Source: Candidatus Brocadiaceae bacterium
GTDB lineage: Bacteria; Planctomycetota; Brocadiia; SM23-32
DNA length: 20,417 nucleotides
Direction of reading: 5' to 3'
Assembly: GCA_003551785.1 (NCBI GenBank)
Contig: PUNP01000331.1
Span: 1 to 20,417 of the forward strand
Position numbers and translations under genes: made by a program. Under the pieces are notes generated by a model, which searched no databases, was not told the origin of the DNA, and worked only from the letters and a program-made list of their open reading frames with translations. Shown piece by piece: positions 7,753 through 15,330 of the stretch; positions within the stretch are counted from its first letter, which is position 1; every line of letters begins with the position of its first letter.

Positions 7753-9174
7753 CTAAAAATAAAGGTCACGCTTATTCGATGTTTTGATCGCCTCTAAACT
7801 CTCTTTTAGTGAGGGAGCCAGCTTATCCGGCACTTTACTCATTTCGCGTGCAATCAATTTCTCTCCTTCACGGCGCGTTGTTTCCGAGGCATAATCAATA
7901 AGGTATTCCTGCAGTGTGGTCAGAGCGTTCGGTGTGCAGAAATTTTGAATGAATCCCGGCCGGGCATGATCCATGAATTCTTCACCCGTTCTTCCGAGAC
8001 GATAGCAGGCGGTGCAAAAGCTGGGAACAAAACCGTCCTCGATCAGTTCGCGCATGACGGCATCCAGCGGACGTGTATCACCGAGGCTGAACTGGCATCT
8101 GTGCTCTTTTCCATTCTCACTGTTTTGTGCATAGCCGCCGAGTTCGATCCGGCTGCCGGCGTCTATTTGCGACACACCAAGTTCCATCACGCTTCGGCGG
8201 ATTTCAGGTTTTTCGCGTGCCGTCAGTATGAGTCCGGTATAGGGCACAGCAAGGCGAAGAATGGCAATGATACGTTTAAAATCAGCGTCATTTACCTCGA
8301 AATCTGTATTGAGGCCAACCCCGCCGGCGGGGCGCAGTCGCGGAAAACTGATCGTATGGCATCCCACGCCGTAATGTTCCAGCAGACTGTGCGCATGAGT
8401 GATCAGTCCCAGCACCTCGAACCGCCAGTCATACAGGCCGAAGAGCACGCCGAGCCCGACATCGTCGCAGCCGGCCTCGAGCGCGCGGTGGAGCGCATCC
8501 AGTCGCCATAAATAGTCATTTTTCCTGCTTCTTACCGGATGCATCGCCTCGTAAGCGGGATGGTGATACGTTTCCTGGAATACCTGATACGTGCCGATTC
8601 CCGCCTCTTTCACGGTGCGGTAGCCATCGACGTCGAGCGGCGCGGCATTGATATTCACCCGGCGTATTTCACCGTTTCCGGTGCGGGTTCCGTACACGTT
8701 CCGCACATACTCTGCAATGTTTTCCGGGGAATAATCCGGATGTTCGCCCCAGACCATGATGAGCCGCTTATGGCCCTCATTTTCAAGTGAGTGAACCTCC
8801 CTTTGCAGTTCTTCAATGGTCAGTGTATGGCGCACAGCATTTTTGTTTGAAACTCTGAATCCGCAGTATCGGCAGTCATTTATACATTTGTTGCCGATAT
8901 ACAGCGGTGCGAAAATAACTATGCGGTTGCCGTAGATATCTTTTTTCAGTTTTTTTGCCGCCTCCTGAATTTCCTGCGTCAGTTCTTCGTCCTGTACACG
9001 CAATAAAACGGCGGTTTCTTCAATAGATAGAGTGTTTTTTTCTAAGCTCTTAGCGATGATATCCCGAACCCGAGCCGGGGTGGGGGGGGCGGCATTAAGC
9101 AGATCGAGCAAGTGATCGTCATTAATGAAATCACCTGCATGTTTGCTGAGTTTATAGTGTTTTTTATTGGTCAT
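7753..9174 (-). CDS. hydG: [FeFe]-hydrogenase maturase HydG (radical SAM tyrosine lyase)
   Basis: This 473-residue enzyme cleaves tyrosine to supply the CO and CN- ligands of the H-cluster. Seen: the radical SAM site CINDCRYC with C97, C101 and C104, and the C-terminal auxiliary cluster site CTACYRLGRTGEEFM with C387 and C390, plus C413 (CxxC-x22-C). That auxiliary site separates HydG from the related ThiH. Length is as expected. The ATG at 9174 is preceded by GGAGG at 8 bases. It ends in TAG, which shows that UAG is a genuine stop in this genome. It is the first gene of the hydGFE unit. The 380-base upstream space to rex holds two repeat structures. Confidence 0.97.
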   Translation of the reverse strand: MTNKKHYKLSKHAGDFINDDHLLDLLNAAPPTPARVRDIIAKSLEKNTLSIEETAVLLRVQDEELTQEIQEAAKKLKKDIYGNRIVIFAPLYIGNKCINDCRYCGFRVSNKNAVRHTLTIEELQREVHSLENEGHKRLIMVWGEHPDYSPENIAEYVRNVYGTRTGNGEIRRVNINAAPLDVDGYRTVKEAGIGTYQVFQETYHHPAYEAMHPVRSRKNDYLWRLDALHRALEAGCDDVGLGVLFGLYDWRFEVLGLITHAHSLLEHYGVGCHTISFPRLRPAGGVGLNTDFEVNDADFKRIIAILRLAVPYTGLILTAREKPEIRRSVMELGVSQIDAGSRIELGGYAQNSENGKEHRCQFSLGDTRPLDAVMRELIEDGFVPSFCTACYRLGRTGEEFMDHARPGFIQNFCTPNALTTLQEYLIDYASETTRREGEKLIAREMSKVPDKLAPSLKESLEAIKTSNKRDLYF

Positions 9175-9208
9175 GGTACAACCTCCAATTATTGAGTCTA
9201 TTCAGCAC

Positions 9209-9305
9209 AGGTTCGTAGTGAACCCTTTCAAGGGTTCCGTAGTTCAGAAATTGAGACGCGCATCCAGGGACGCTTGAAAGCGTTCACTACGAGCCGGGTC
9301 TTCGG
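9209..9305. repeat. 97-bp structured dispersed repeat, copy B
   Basis: This is the second copy of the element at 3778-3874, in the same orientation. The first hairpin reads GAACCCTTTCAAGGGTTC, where two base pairs differ from copy A on both sides so that pairing is kept. The second hairpin (GGACGCTTGAAAGCGTTC) differs by one G-T wobble. It lies about 35 bases upstream of the hydG start. Confidence 0.8.
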
Positions 9306-9327
9306 CCAGTCCGTACAATTACACATG

Positions 9328-9550
9328 ACACAGACAAGAATCCCGAACATTTCACGCTTTTCCAGCGGCGCATCTGTGGCAAATGTCAAACGCCGCTGAA
9401 AACGCGCCCGCAGGGTTAATCGCCGTTGGAGAACTCGCTTGAACACAATGTGAAATTTGAAAATCTCCAATGATACTTAACACATTAATTGTCAATTCGT
9501 CATATTAAATTTTGTCGTTTGTTTATGAAATGTTCGGAGAATGTCTGTGT
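9328..9550. mobile_element. 223-bp segment bounded by long inverted repeats (MITE-like)
   Basis: The left arm has ACACAGACA (9328-9336), then a 6-base gap, then CCGAACATTTCA (9343-9354). The right arm is the reverse complement: TGAAATGTTCGG (9526-9537), a 4-base gap, then TGTCTGTGT (9542-9550). So 21 bases match in two blocks. The right arm ends six bases before the rex stop codon. Inside is a further inverted repeat, CAGCGGCG (9363-9370) / CGCCGCTG (9391-9398). No coding capacity is seen. A non-autonomous transposable element is the likeliest reading. Confidence 0.55.
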
Positions 9551-9555
9551 TACTT

Positions 9556-10188
9556 CTAATGCGTAGCGAAAAAGACGGTTTTTCTGAGAAAAATTCCGAG
9601 GTCAGCAATTTCGAGATGGACGTTTTCGGGTACTTCCAGGAAAATCGGTGCCAGGCAAAGCAGTCCTTTTACTCCGCTCTTGACCATAATGTCTGCTATC
9701 TCCTGGGCTGCTTCAGCCGGGACGGCGATGATACCGACATCAATGTTTTCGTTTTTGATAATCTCTTCCATTTTTTCAACGGGATGGCACTGAACGCCTT
9801 CAAATGTTCGTCGATTTTTGCGTCCATCTTTATCAAAAGCTGCGGTAACCTTCATATTGGTGGCGTCTCCCGCCAGGTAGGTAAGAATCGCACGACCCAG
9901 ATTACCTACACCCGCCAGTGCGATTTTAGCGGGTTCGGGCTTATCCATGTATTTCTTGATAGCTTCCAAAAGCAACTGTATTTCATATCCATGCGCTGCC
10001 GTGCCGTAACCGCCCACCACCATAAGGTCACGTCTGACCTGTGCAGAAGTAGAACCGGATAGTGCGCCCAGTTCGTGAGAATAAATATGCGTACGCCCTT
10101 TGTTATCCATCAGCCTGCTCAGTACCGAACGGTATATGCTGAGCCTTTCAATAATACAGCCCGCCGGTTTTTTTTGTCCTTTAACCAT
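9556..10188 (-). CDS. rex: Redox-sensing transcriptional repressor Rex
   Basis: This 210-residue repressor senses the NADH/NAD+ ratio and typically controls fermentation and hydrogenase genes. Seen: an N-terminal winged helix (about 12-60, with the recognition segment TSAQVRRDL at 47-55) and a Rossmann domain starting at IALAGVGNLGRAIL, with GVGNLG at 93-98. The C-terminal segments AAFDKD and DVGIIAVPAEAAQEIAD fit the family. A TTG at 10203 would add five residues. ATG at 10188 is preferred because it has GAGGAA 7 bases upstream and gives the usual Rex length. The gene lies between the hydCBAS-phosphatase unit and hydGFE on the same strand, so control of hydrogenase expression is very likely. 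It ends in TAG. Confidence 0.94.
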   Translation of the reverse strand: MVKGQKKPAGCIIERLSIYRSVLSRLMDNKGRTHIYSHELGALSGSTSAQVRRDLMVVGGYGTAAHGYEIQLLLEAIKKYMDKPEPAKIALAGVGNLGRAILTYLAGDATNMKVTAAFDKDGRKNRRTFEGVQCHPVEKMEEIIKNENIDVGIIAVPAEAAQEIADIMVKSGVKGLLCLAPIFLEVPENVHLEIADLGIFLRKTVFFATH

Positions 10189-10195
10189 TATACGT

Positions 10196-10201
10196 TTCCT
10201 C
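10196..10201 (-). promoter_or_regulatory. Ribosome binding site deciding the rex start
   Basis: GAGGAA on the minus strand lies 7 bases before the ATG at 10188. It overlaps the region just after the alternative TTG start at 10203, making that start unlikely. Confidence 0.6.
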
Positions 10202-10257
10202 AAAAATGTGTTTAATCATTTTTTATCTCTCGTTTACAACTGATCCTCATAAAATTA

Positions 10258-10344
10258 ATTGTGTAGGGGCGACCGGCGGGTCGCGCTGTTAGGGCAACCT
10301 TGTGCTTCCTCGTCCGGGGGCGAACAGTCATTCGTCCCTACAAT
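10258..10344. repeat. 87-bp element with terminal inverted repeats
   Basis: The ends read ATTGTGTAGGGGCGA and TCGTCCCTACAAT, reverse complements except for a 2-base insertion and one mismatch. Inside are the hairpin GCGACC-GGCG-GGTCGC (left) and a CGAA/TTCG pairing (right). It is non-coding and GC-rich against an AT-rich background. It lies between the phosphatase and rex and looks like a REP/MITE-type insertion. Confidence 0.6.
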
Positions 10345-10398
10345 CGCTTCATCGTCCTTAAATAAACAAATATTGATTTTAATCCTTTATACACACCT

Positions 10399-11544
10399 TT
10401 AAAAATCAGTGTTGACCGACACTAACTTACCGTATTCCATGAGCTTATTCGCCAGAAGCGGGATGACTTTGCGGCGTGATAATATTCCTCTTTGGAGATA
10501 CGTAATATCCTCTGATGCTGCGTTTTCAGCACTCCCGAGTATAATATTGACTCTGTCGGCTTTTCTCAGGCAAGTCAGCAGATCGCGCACACCGCTGTCT
10601 TCTTCCAGTTTTTTCGGGTCGGTATCCCACAGGTTATAGACCTGATTAAGGGTGATGCTCCCTTCAGTCACGATGTCTATACCGTCGATTTCAGCCCGGG
10701 GCGGTGCGTGTTTACTGGTTAATTTTTGCTCAAATTCCATTTCACGTCCTGTTTCGCGTGCCGTAATTGCTGCTGTCGTGCCGCCGCAAACGACTTTTGC
10801 ACCGTCCATCCGCATGAATGTATCTATAACTTTCGAGTCCTCTTCCGGGTCTTCCGGCGGTCCGGTCAGGATGTTGACCACTCGCCCTCGCCGGCAGTCA
10901 GCACTGACGACGGTTGCATCGTCACGCCCGGTGGAGGATTTCTCTATTGCTTTGTCATGAATGCTTTTCGCCAGTTTTTTTTTCGCCGATTGGCGGGCCC
11001 ATACATTGATGAACTTGCAAACTCCGTCGAGAGTCCATCCCCACGTCTGGTCGCTGCCCAATCCGGCCTGCGTGATTCCGTCGCTCACCAGCACAAGGCT
11101 GTCACCGTCACCGAGTTTAATATGAGTTTCCATGAGCGTTTCTCCGGATTCTGCGAATATATGGGCTTTGGTTACCTCAGCGTATCCATTGGAAATAACT
11201 ATGGGCTGAGGTATCTCATAACTCACAACGACCGCCGAGCCGTCCGGTTCAATTCTGGCCAGTGAAAGAGCGGCGAACGGAACGTCATGTTTTCTGGCCT
11301 GCCGCAGCACCGGCATTAGATTCGCCATTGCCCGACGCGGAGAGATGCCGTCCCGGATATATCCTTGAATCCAGGCGGTGAAGAGCGTAGCGTCCAGGTT
11401 CGCTTTGATGCCGGACCCAAGACCGTCGGCAAGCACAACCAGCGTGCCCGTGCCGTCCCGTTTCCAGGTCACGAGATCGCCGCAAGGCTTGCCCTCCGTT
11501 TTAGGGCTTTGCGCGATGTTTATTTCGGGGTGTATATATTCCAT
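10399..11544 (-). CDS. SpoIIE/PP2C-family protein phosphatase of the hydrogenase operon
   Basis: This 381-residue protein has an N-terminal SpoIIE-type PP2C Ser/Thr phosphatase domain (about 1-215). Metal-binding acidic residues are visible: D23 (CGD), D40 in ADGLGSG, D155 in VSDG and D208/D209 in GRDDATVV. Residues ~216-381 form a second region I cannot assign, with segments VVNILTGPPEDPEEDS, KVVCGGTTAAI and ADRVNIILGSAEN. Phosphatases of this type are known beside sensory [FeFe]-hydrogenases in clostridia and relatives. The ATG at 11544 lies inside the hydS end (25-base overlap), and only a weak AGAAG precedes it, so translation is probably coupled to hydS. The likely role is removing phosphate from a regulator in response to the HydS signal. 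The target is unknown and no partner kinase is in the window. Confidence 0.85.
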   Translation of the reverse strand: MEYIHPEINIAQSPKTEGKPCGDLVTWKRDGTGTLVVLADGLGSGIKANLDATLFTAWIQGYIRDGISPRRAMANLMPVLRQARKHDVPFAALSLARIEPDGSAVVVSYEIPQPIVISNGYAEVTKAHIFAESGETLMETHIKLGDGDSLVLVSDGITQAGLGSDQTWGWTLDGVCKFINVWARQSAKKKLAKSIHDKAIEKSSTGRDDATVVSADCRRGRVVNILTGPPEDPEEDSKVIDTFMRMDGAKVVCGGTTAAITARETGREMEFEQKLTSKHAPPRAEIDGIDIVTEGSITLNQVYNLWDTDPKKLEEDSGVRDLLTCLRKADRVNIILGSAENAASEDITYLQRGILSRRKVIPLLANKLMEYGKLVSVNTDF

Positions 11545-13295
11545 GTCGACTTCTGTTCTTTTTCATCGTCATTAGTTTCTTTGGCGAGTTCCAGAAGGCG
11601 GGCGACAAGTTTTTCACCCCTGGCTGAATTCTCGCCGAGAATGCGTGTCATATGCTGGGCTGATTCGATCTGATGTTCGAGCAGTTCCTTAGCCTTCTCT
11701 ACGGTTTCACGCCGCAGCTCGTTAAGGTCAGCCGTATTGCGTTTTAAGCGGGTAATATCATCGAAAATACCTACATACTGACGTTCATCCGGCAGAGCAT
11801 AAAAGATTTGCCGGCATGTGAGGTTGTTGACTTTATGATCTTCTATATTTTCGACTATTTCGCATTCTTTACGCTGCAGGCGTTCAAAAGGTTCGGCATC
11901 CATGAGGTAGCTTACATGGCGGCCGAGCACCATATCCGAGCACATAAACATTTTCCTGAAAGCCGGGTTGAACTGCATAATCATGAGTTCACCGTTGAGG
12001 ATGAGTATGCCGTTGGGGCTTGTTTCCATGATTTTGTCCGAGCGCTGTTCGGCAAGTCTGCGCATATAGGGGATACACATGCCCGGCTCGGCCATACCGT
12101 CAAGTACCGCCATACTCTGATCACGGCAAGAATCGTATCCGCAGGCTCCGCAGTTGAGCTGGTCTTCTTCGGCGGTTTTGCCGGTGATTTGCAGTACTTT
12201 TCGGATATCATCTTCAGTGTATTTTTTAATTTTAATGCTGCTTTCCGGTGCAAATGAAGTTTTTATGTCAATCTCCGGTTCCACAGCATTCGTGTTCAGT
12301 TTTGATGACTGTAAGTTACGTGTATCTTTCAGATACTTTATGGCGTTCTTTTTCTGTTCGTGTTTGGGCACTTCATGTATATTTCCGGGCCCGCTCACGC
12401 ATCCGCCGGGGCAGAAAAGCGGTTCGAGCATGCGCAGTTCCTTACCCCATTCAGCGTCCAGTATGCGGTTGATATCACCCATTCCACTTACGGCAAGGGC
12501 ATCACTTTCCGCCGGGCCAAATGCTATATTGGCCGTCAGCAGGCAGCCGCCTTCCAGGGCATAGAGCTGCGAGTTTCGGTCACCTGTCCGGTCAAAAGCG
12601 CTTTCTTCACATTGATCGGGTCGGACGCGGCACTCTTCGAACCATTGTTTGAGTTCGTTGAAGGTAAGTGCGCAATCCACTTTGTTCATACCCTCGGAGA
12701 TATCAGCTTCATGTTTTTTCGCCAGACATGGGCCGATGAAGATGACTTTAAGATTTTCGCCGTACCGCTTCCGCATCAAGGCAGCGTGCGTGCGCATGGG
12801 GGAGAGCAGGGGGAGCAGGTTTTCCACCTTATCGTGATGATACTTTTCGATCCACGAGACGACAGCCGGGCAATCCGATCCTATATGAGGTTTCTCCGGG
12901 TTTTTCTCCACATATTCAGCTGCCTTATCGGCAGCGTATCGAGCGCCCACAGCGGTTTCCTCGACATACTTGAAGCCCAGCATACGCAGCGCGGACGGCA
13001 GACGACGACACTCCCACGGGCGGTATATGCTCGAAAAAGAGGGTGCTACAGCCGCAGCCACAGGACACCCGGAGTCGATGATTTGCCGTCCGGTCGCCAG
13101 GTCGCTCCGGGTGCTTTTGGCCTGCTGAGGACACTCCCGGGTGCAGGTGCCGCAATTAATACATCGGCTGCCAACGACTTCCGCCTGTCCGTCTTTCAGC
13201 TTTATAGCCTTGACCGGACATATACGCACGCACCGATAGCAGTCCCTGCACCGGGCCTTATTGGTGAACACAATTTGTTGGTTTTCCTTGTGCAT
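11520..13295 (-). CDS. hydS: Sensory [FeFe]-hydrogenase HydS with PAS domain
   Basis: This 591-residue cytoplasmic H-cluster protein has a signalling tail. Domains in order: two [4Fe-4S] ferredoxin motifs (C16/19/22/26 and C45/48/51/55); an H-cluster domain with ligands C141 (SDCPAVV), C189 (GPCLAKKHE) and C294/C298 (CPGGC); an Fe-S module with C381, C384, C389 and C406 (CGACGYDSC...C); a PAS domain (~412-520); and a C-terminal coiled coil (~525-580). The TSCCP motif of catalytic enzymes is GSDCP here, so the proton-relay Cys is Asp140. This and the PAS domain mark group C sensory enzymes. The ATG at 13295 directly follows the hydA stop (TAAATG), with AGGTG 5 bases upstream. Its end overlaps the phosphatase gene. 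It probably senses H2 or redox state and passes the signal on through PAS. Confidence 0.92.
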   Translation of the reverse strand: MHKENQQIVFTNKARCRDCYRCVRICPVKAIKLKDGQAEVVGSRCINCGTCTRECPQQAKSTRSDLATGRQIIDSGCPVAAAVAPSFSSIYRPWECRRLPSALRMLGFKYVEETAVGARYAADKAAEYVEKNPEKPHIGSDCPAVVSWIEKYHHDKVENLLPLLSPMRTHAALMRKRYGENLKVIFIGPCLAKKHEADISEGMNKVDCALTFNELKQWFEECRVRPDQCEESAFDRTGDRNSQLYALEGGCLLTANIAFGPAESDALAVSGMGDINRILDAEWGKELRMLEPLFCPGGCVSGPGNIHEVPKHEQKKNAIKYLKDTRNLQSSKLNTNAVEPEIDIKTSFAPESSIKIKKYTEDDIRKVLQITGKTAEEDQLNCGACGYDSCRDQSMAVLDGMAEPGMCIPYMRRLAEQRSDKIMETSPNGILILNGELMIMQFNPAFRKMFMCSDMVLGRHVSYLMDAEPFERLQRKECEIVENIEDHKVNNLTCRQIFYALPDERQYVGIFDDITRLKRNTADLNELRRETVEKAKELLEHQIESAQHMTRILGENSARGEKLVARLLELAKETNDDEKEQKSTWNIYTPK

Positions 13296-15305
13296 TTATA
13301 CACCTGCATGAACATGTTTTTCTATAGCTGCGCTTATTTTTTCAAGAGTCGCATCCCCGATAACGTCGTCTTCCACCATGACATTCGGAGCTGATTCGCA
13401 GTTTTCCAGGCAGAAGGTCGCCTGTACCTTGATATGTTTTTCAAATCCTGCTTCTTTGACCATCTCGAGCAACTCCTCAAGCAGTTCCTGCGAACCTTTC
13501 ATAAAACAGTTCGTTCCCACACAAACTTTTATTCTTATCGGCTCCGGAGAGCTGCTTTCCAGGAGAGTTATATCGGAAATGTTTGTCCTGTCCTGGCTTT
13601 TATGTTCGGTATGCAAGAGTTGATGGGCAATTTTTCCGCCAATTTCTCCGAGATATTCGATGTACAACTCTTTCGCTTCCGGGTTGTCCTGCGATTTATG
13701 GAAAGGCATGGTGCGGTCGGTGTCATAAAGCCCTTTTGCCCTTTTCATGCGTTCTGTGACGTCACGGGTGACCGGCTGCCCGGCACCACCGACACATCCG
13801 CCCGGGCAGGCCATGACTTCGACCAGGTCATACTCACATTTTCCATTAATCGCTTTTTCAGCTATTTCGCGGATATTAGCCAAGCCGTGGACGATGGCCA
13901 GATTAAGTTCGACATCACCGGCTTTGACCTTAACCTCGCGAATACCTTCATCGCCCCGCACTTCATGGAATTCTATATCCTCTTTGACTTTAGAGAGTTT
14001 TTCTCCGGCGCACCTCAGCACGGCTTCGGTTACGCCGCCGGTCGTGCCGAATATGATACCGCCGCCGGTTTTAAAGCCAAAAGGCATATCCAGCGAGCCG
14101 GGCTCAAGCTTGTCGAAGTCGAGGCCGCGTTCCTCAATCATGTGGGCGAGTTCACTGGTCGTGATCACAAAATCAACATCCCTGACCCCGTTTTGTGCGT
14201 ATTCGGGTCTGGCGGCTTCGAATTTTTTGGCGGTACAGGGCATAATTGAAGTGACAACCAAATTGTTCGCCTCGATATCGAGCTGCTTTGGCAGCAGTTC
14301 TTTTGCCAGCGCTCCGAACATCTGCTGTGGCGAGCGGCAGGTGCTCAGGTGCGGCAGCAGTTCGGGGTAGTTCTGCTCGGCAAACCGCAGCCATGCCGGA
14401 CAGCAGCTGGTGAATTGTGGGAGGTTTTCACCGGCGAGCTTACGCTCAATGAACTCGTTGGCTTCTTCTAAAACGGTTATATCCGCAGCGAAACAGGTGT
14501 CAAAGACATAATCAAACCCAATCTGTTTGAGTGCAGCAGCTATTTGACCGGTGCTGACGGTTCCTGCTTCTTTGCCGAAGGCCTCGCCGATGGCTACTCT
14601 TACCGCCGGGGCGATTTGCGCTGCTACGATTTTCTCCGGATCGTCAATTGCATGCCAGGCCGGCTTTATTTCCCGCGCCGGGTAGAGCGCGCCGGTCGGG
14701 CAAACAGAGGCGCATTGGCCGCAGTAAACGCACTCCACTACATCCATATTGCGTCCGAAAGCGGGCAGCACCGCACTGTCGGCGCCGCGATAGGCAAAAT
14801 CAATTGCGCCTATACCCTGGAGTTCATAGCAGGCCCGAACGCAATCACCGCACAGAACGCATTTGTTGGGATCGCGCACCAGCGAGGGGGATGTTTTATC
14901 GATTGGACGGCGTTTTTGGCTGTGTTTGAATCGTACCTCCTCAATTCCGAGCCTGCGTGCCAGATCCTGGAGTTTACAGGTGTCGCTTTTGACACATGTC
15001 GGACAGCTTTGGTCGTGGTTGGCCAGCAGAAGTTCCAGAGTTACGCGCCTCATCTCACGTATCTCTTCCGTACATGTGCGGACCTGCATTCCTGCCGCCG
15101 GGACGGTCGAGCAGGAAGCGACAATTCCCATTCCCTCAACGGCTACCAAACACAGCCTGCATGCGCCATATACGCTCAGATGCGAGTGGTAGCAGAAAGT
15201 AGGGATGTCGATATTGATTTTCCTGCATAAGTCAAGCAGGTTCTGTTCGTCTTCAATGGGCACTTCCATGCCGTCTATGTGCAAAGTTTCATTTGTTTTT
15301 TTCAT
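13296..15305 (-). CDS. hydA: Electron-bifurcating [FeFe]-hydrogenase catalytic subunit HydA
   Basis: This 669-residue catalytic subunit belongs to the NAD(H)/ferredoxin-dependent hydrogenase (group A3 type). Domains: plant-type [2Fe-2S] (C38, C49, C52, C65); a His-ligated [4Fe-4S] (H97, C101, C104, C110); two [4Fe-4S] motifs (C149/152/155/159 and C192/195/198/202); the H-cluster domain with TSCCP (proton-relay C301, ligand C302), MPCTAKKFE (C357) and ACPGGC (C500/C504); and a C-terminal thioredoxin-like [2Fe-2S] domain (VCVGTNC ... FCLENC). This matches the Thermotoga-type HydA plan. Start: ATG at 15305 with AGAGGTG 5 bases upstream. A TTG at 15353 would run into the hydB end and lacks support. 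It lies 25 bases after hydB, and hydS follows without a gap. It is maturated by HydEFG from the same locus. Confidence 0.97.
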   Translation of the reverse strand: MKKTNETLHIDGMEVPIEDEQNLLDLCRKINIDIPTFCYHSHLSVYGACRLCLVAVEGMGIVASCSTVPAAGMQVRTCTEEIREMRRVTLELLLANHDQSCPTCVKSDTCKLQDLARRLGIEEVRFKHSQKRRPIDKTSPSLVRDPNKCVLCGDCVRACYELQGIGAIDFAYRGADSAVLPAFGRNMDVVECVYCGQCASVCPTGALYPAREIKPAWHAIDDPEKIVAAQIAPAVRVAIGEAFGKEAGTVSTGQIAAALKQIGFDYVFDTCFAADITVLEEANEFIERKLAGENLPQFTSCCPAWLRFAEQNYPELLPHLSTCRSPQQMFGALAKELLPKQLDIEANNLVVTSIMPCTAKKFEAARPEYAQNGVRDVDFVITTSELAHMIEERGLDFDKLEPGSLDMPFGFKTGGGIIFGTTGGVTEAVLRCAGEKLSKVKEDIEFHEVRGDEGIREVKVKAGDVELNLAIVHGLANIREIAEKAINGKCEYDLVEVMACPGGCVGGAGQPVTRDVTERMKRAKGLYDTDRTMPFHKSQDNPEAKELYIEYLGEIGGKIAHQLLHTEHKSQDRTNISDITLLESSSPEPIRIKVCVGTNCFMKGSQELLEELLEMVKEAGFEKHIKVQATFCLENCESAPNVMVEDDVIGDATLEKISAAIEKHVHAGV

Positions 15306-15310
15306 TTTTT

Positions 15311-15317
15311 CACCTCT
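15311..15317 (-). promoter_or_regulatory. Ribosome binding site deciding the hydA start
   Basis: AGAGGTG on the minus strand, in the 25-base hydB-hydA gap, lies 5 bases before the ATG at 15305. It fixes the start 16 codons inside the longest open frame. Confidence 0.7.
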
Positions 15318-15330
15318 GGATTCAGGTAGT

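Larger units (their letters stand above)
9175..9555. other. Repeat-filled intergenic region between rex and hydG
   Basis: No gene is supported here. The region holds repeat copy B (9209-9305) and the inverted-repeat-bounded segment (9328-9550). Because hydG is read leftward, both lie upstream of it in its possible promoter or leader. I found no convincing Rex box or promoter. An 80-codon frame at 9228-9470 is only the translated repeat. Confidence 0.6.

Noticed and set aside
9363..9398. CAGCGGCG/CGCCGCTG hairpin as a rho-independent terminator for rex
   Set aside because: The loop is 20 bases and no T-run follows on the minus strand.
9228..9470. 80-codon frame whose start-distal residues resemble a frame at 3797-4033
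   Set aside because: The similarity comes from the shared 97-bp non-coding repeat read in the same frame, not from a protein family.
12360..13394. 344-codon open frame on the plus strand opposite hydS
   Set aside because: It is antisense to a gene with many recognisable cluster motifs; the translated protein has no family features. A shadow of GC-biased codons.
13434..14249. 271-codon plus-strand open frame opposite hydA
   Set aside because: Antisense to the H-cluster coding region of hydA; no domain seen.
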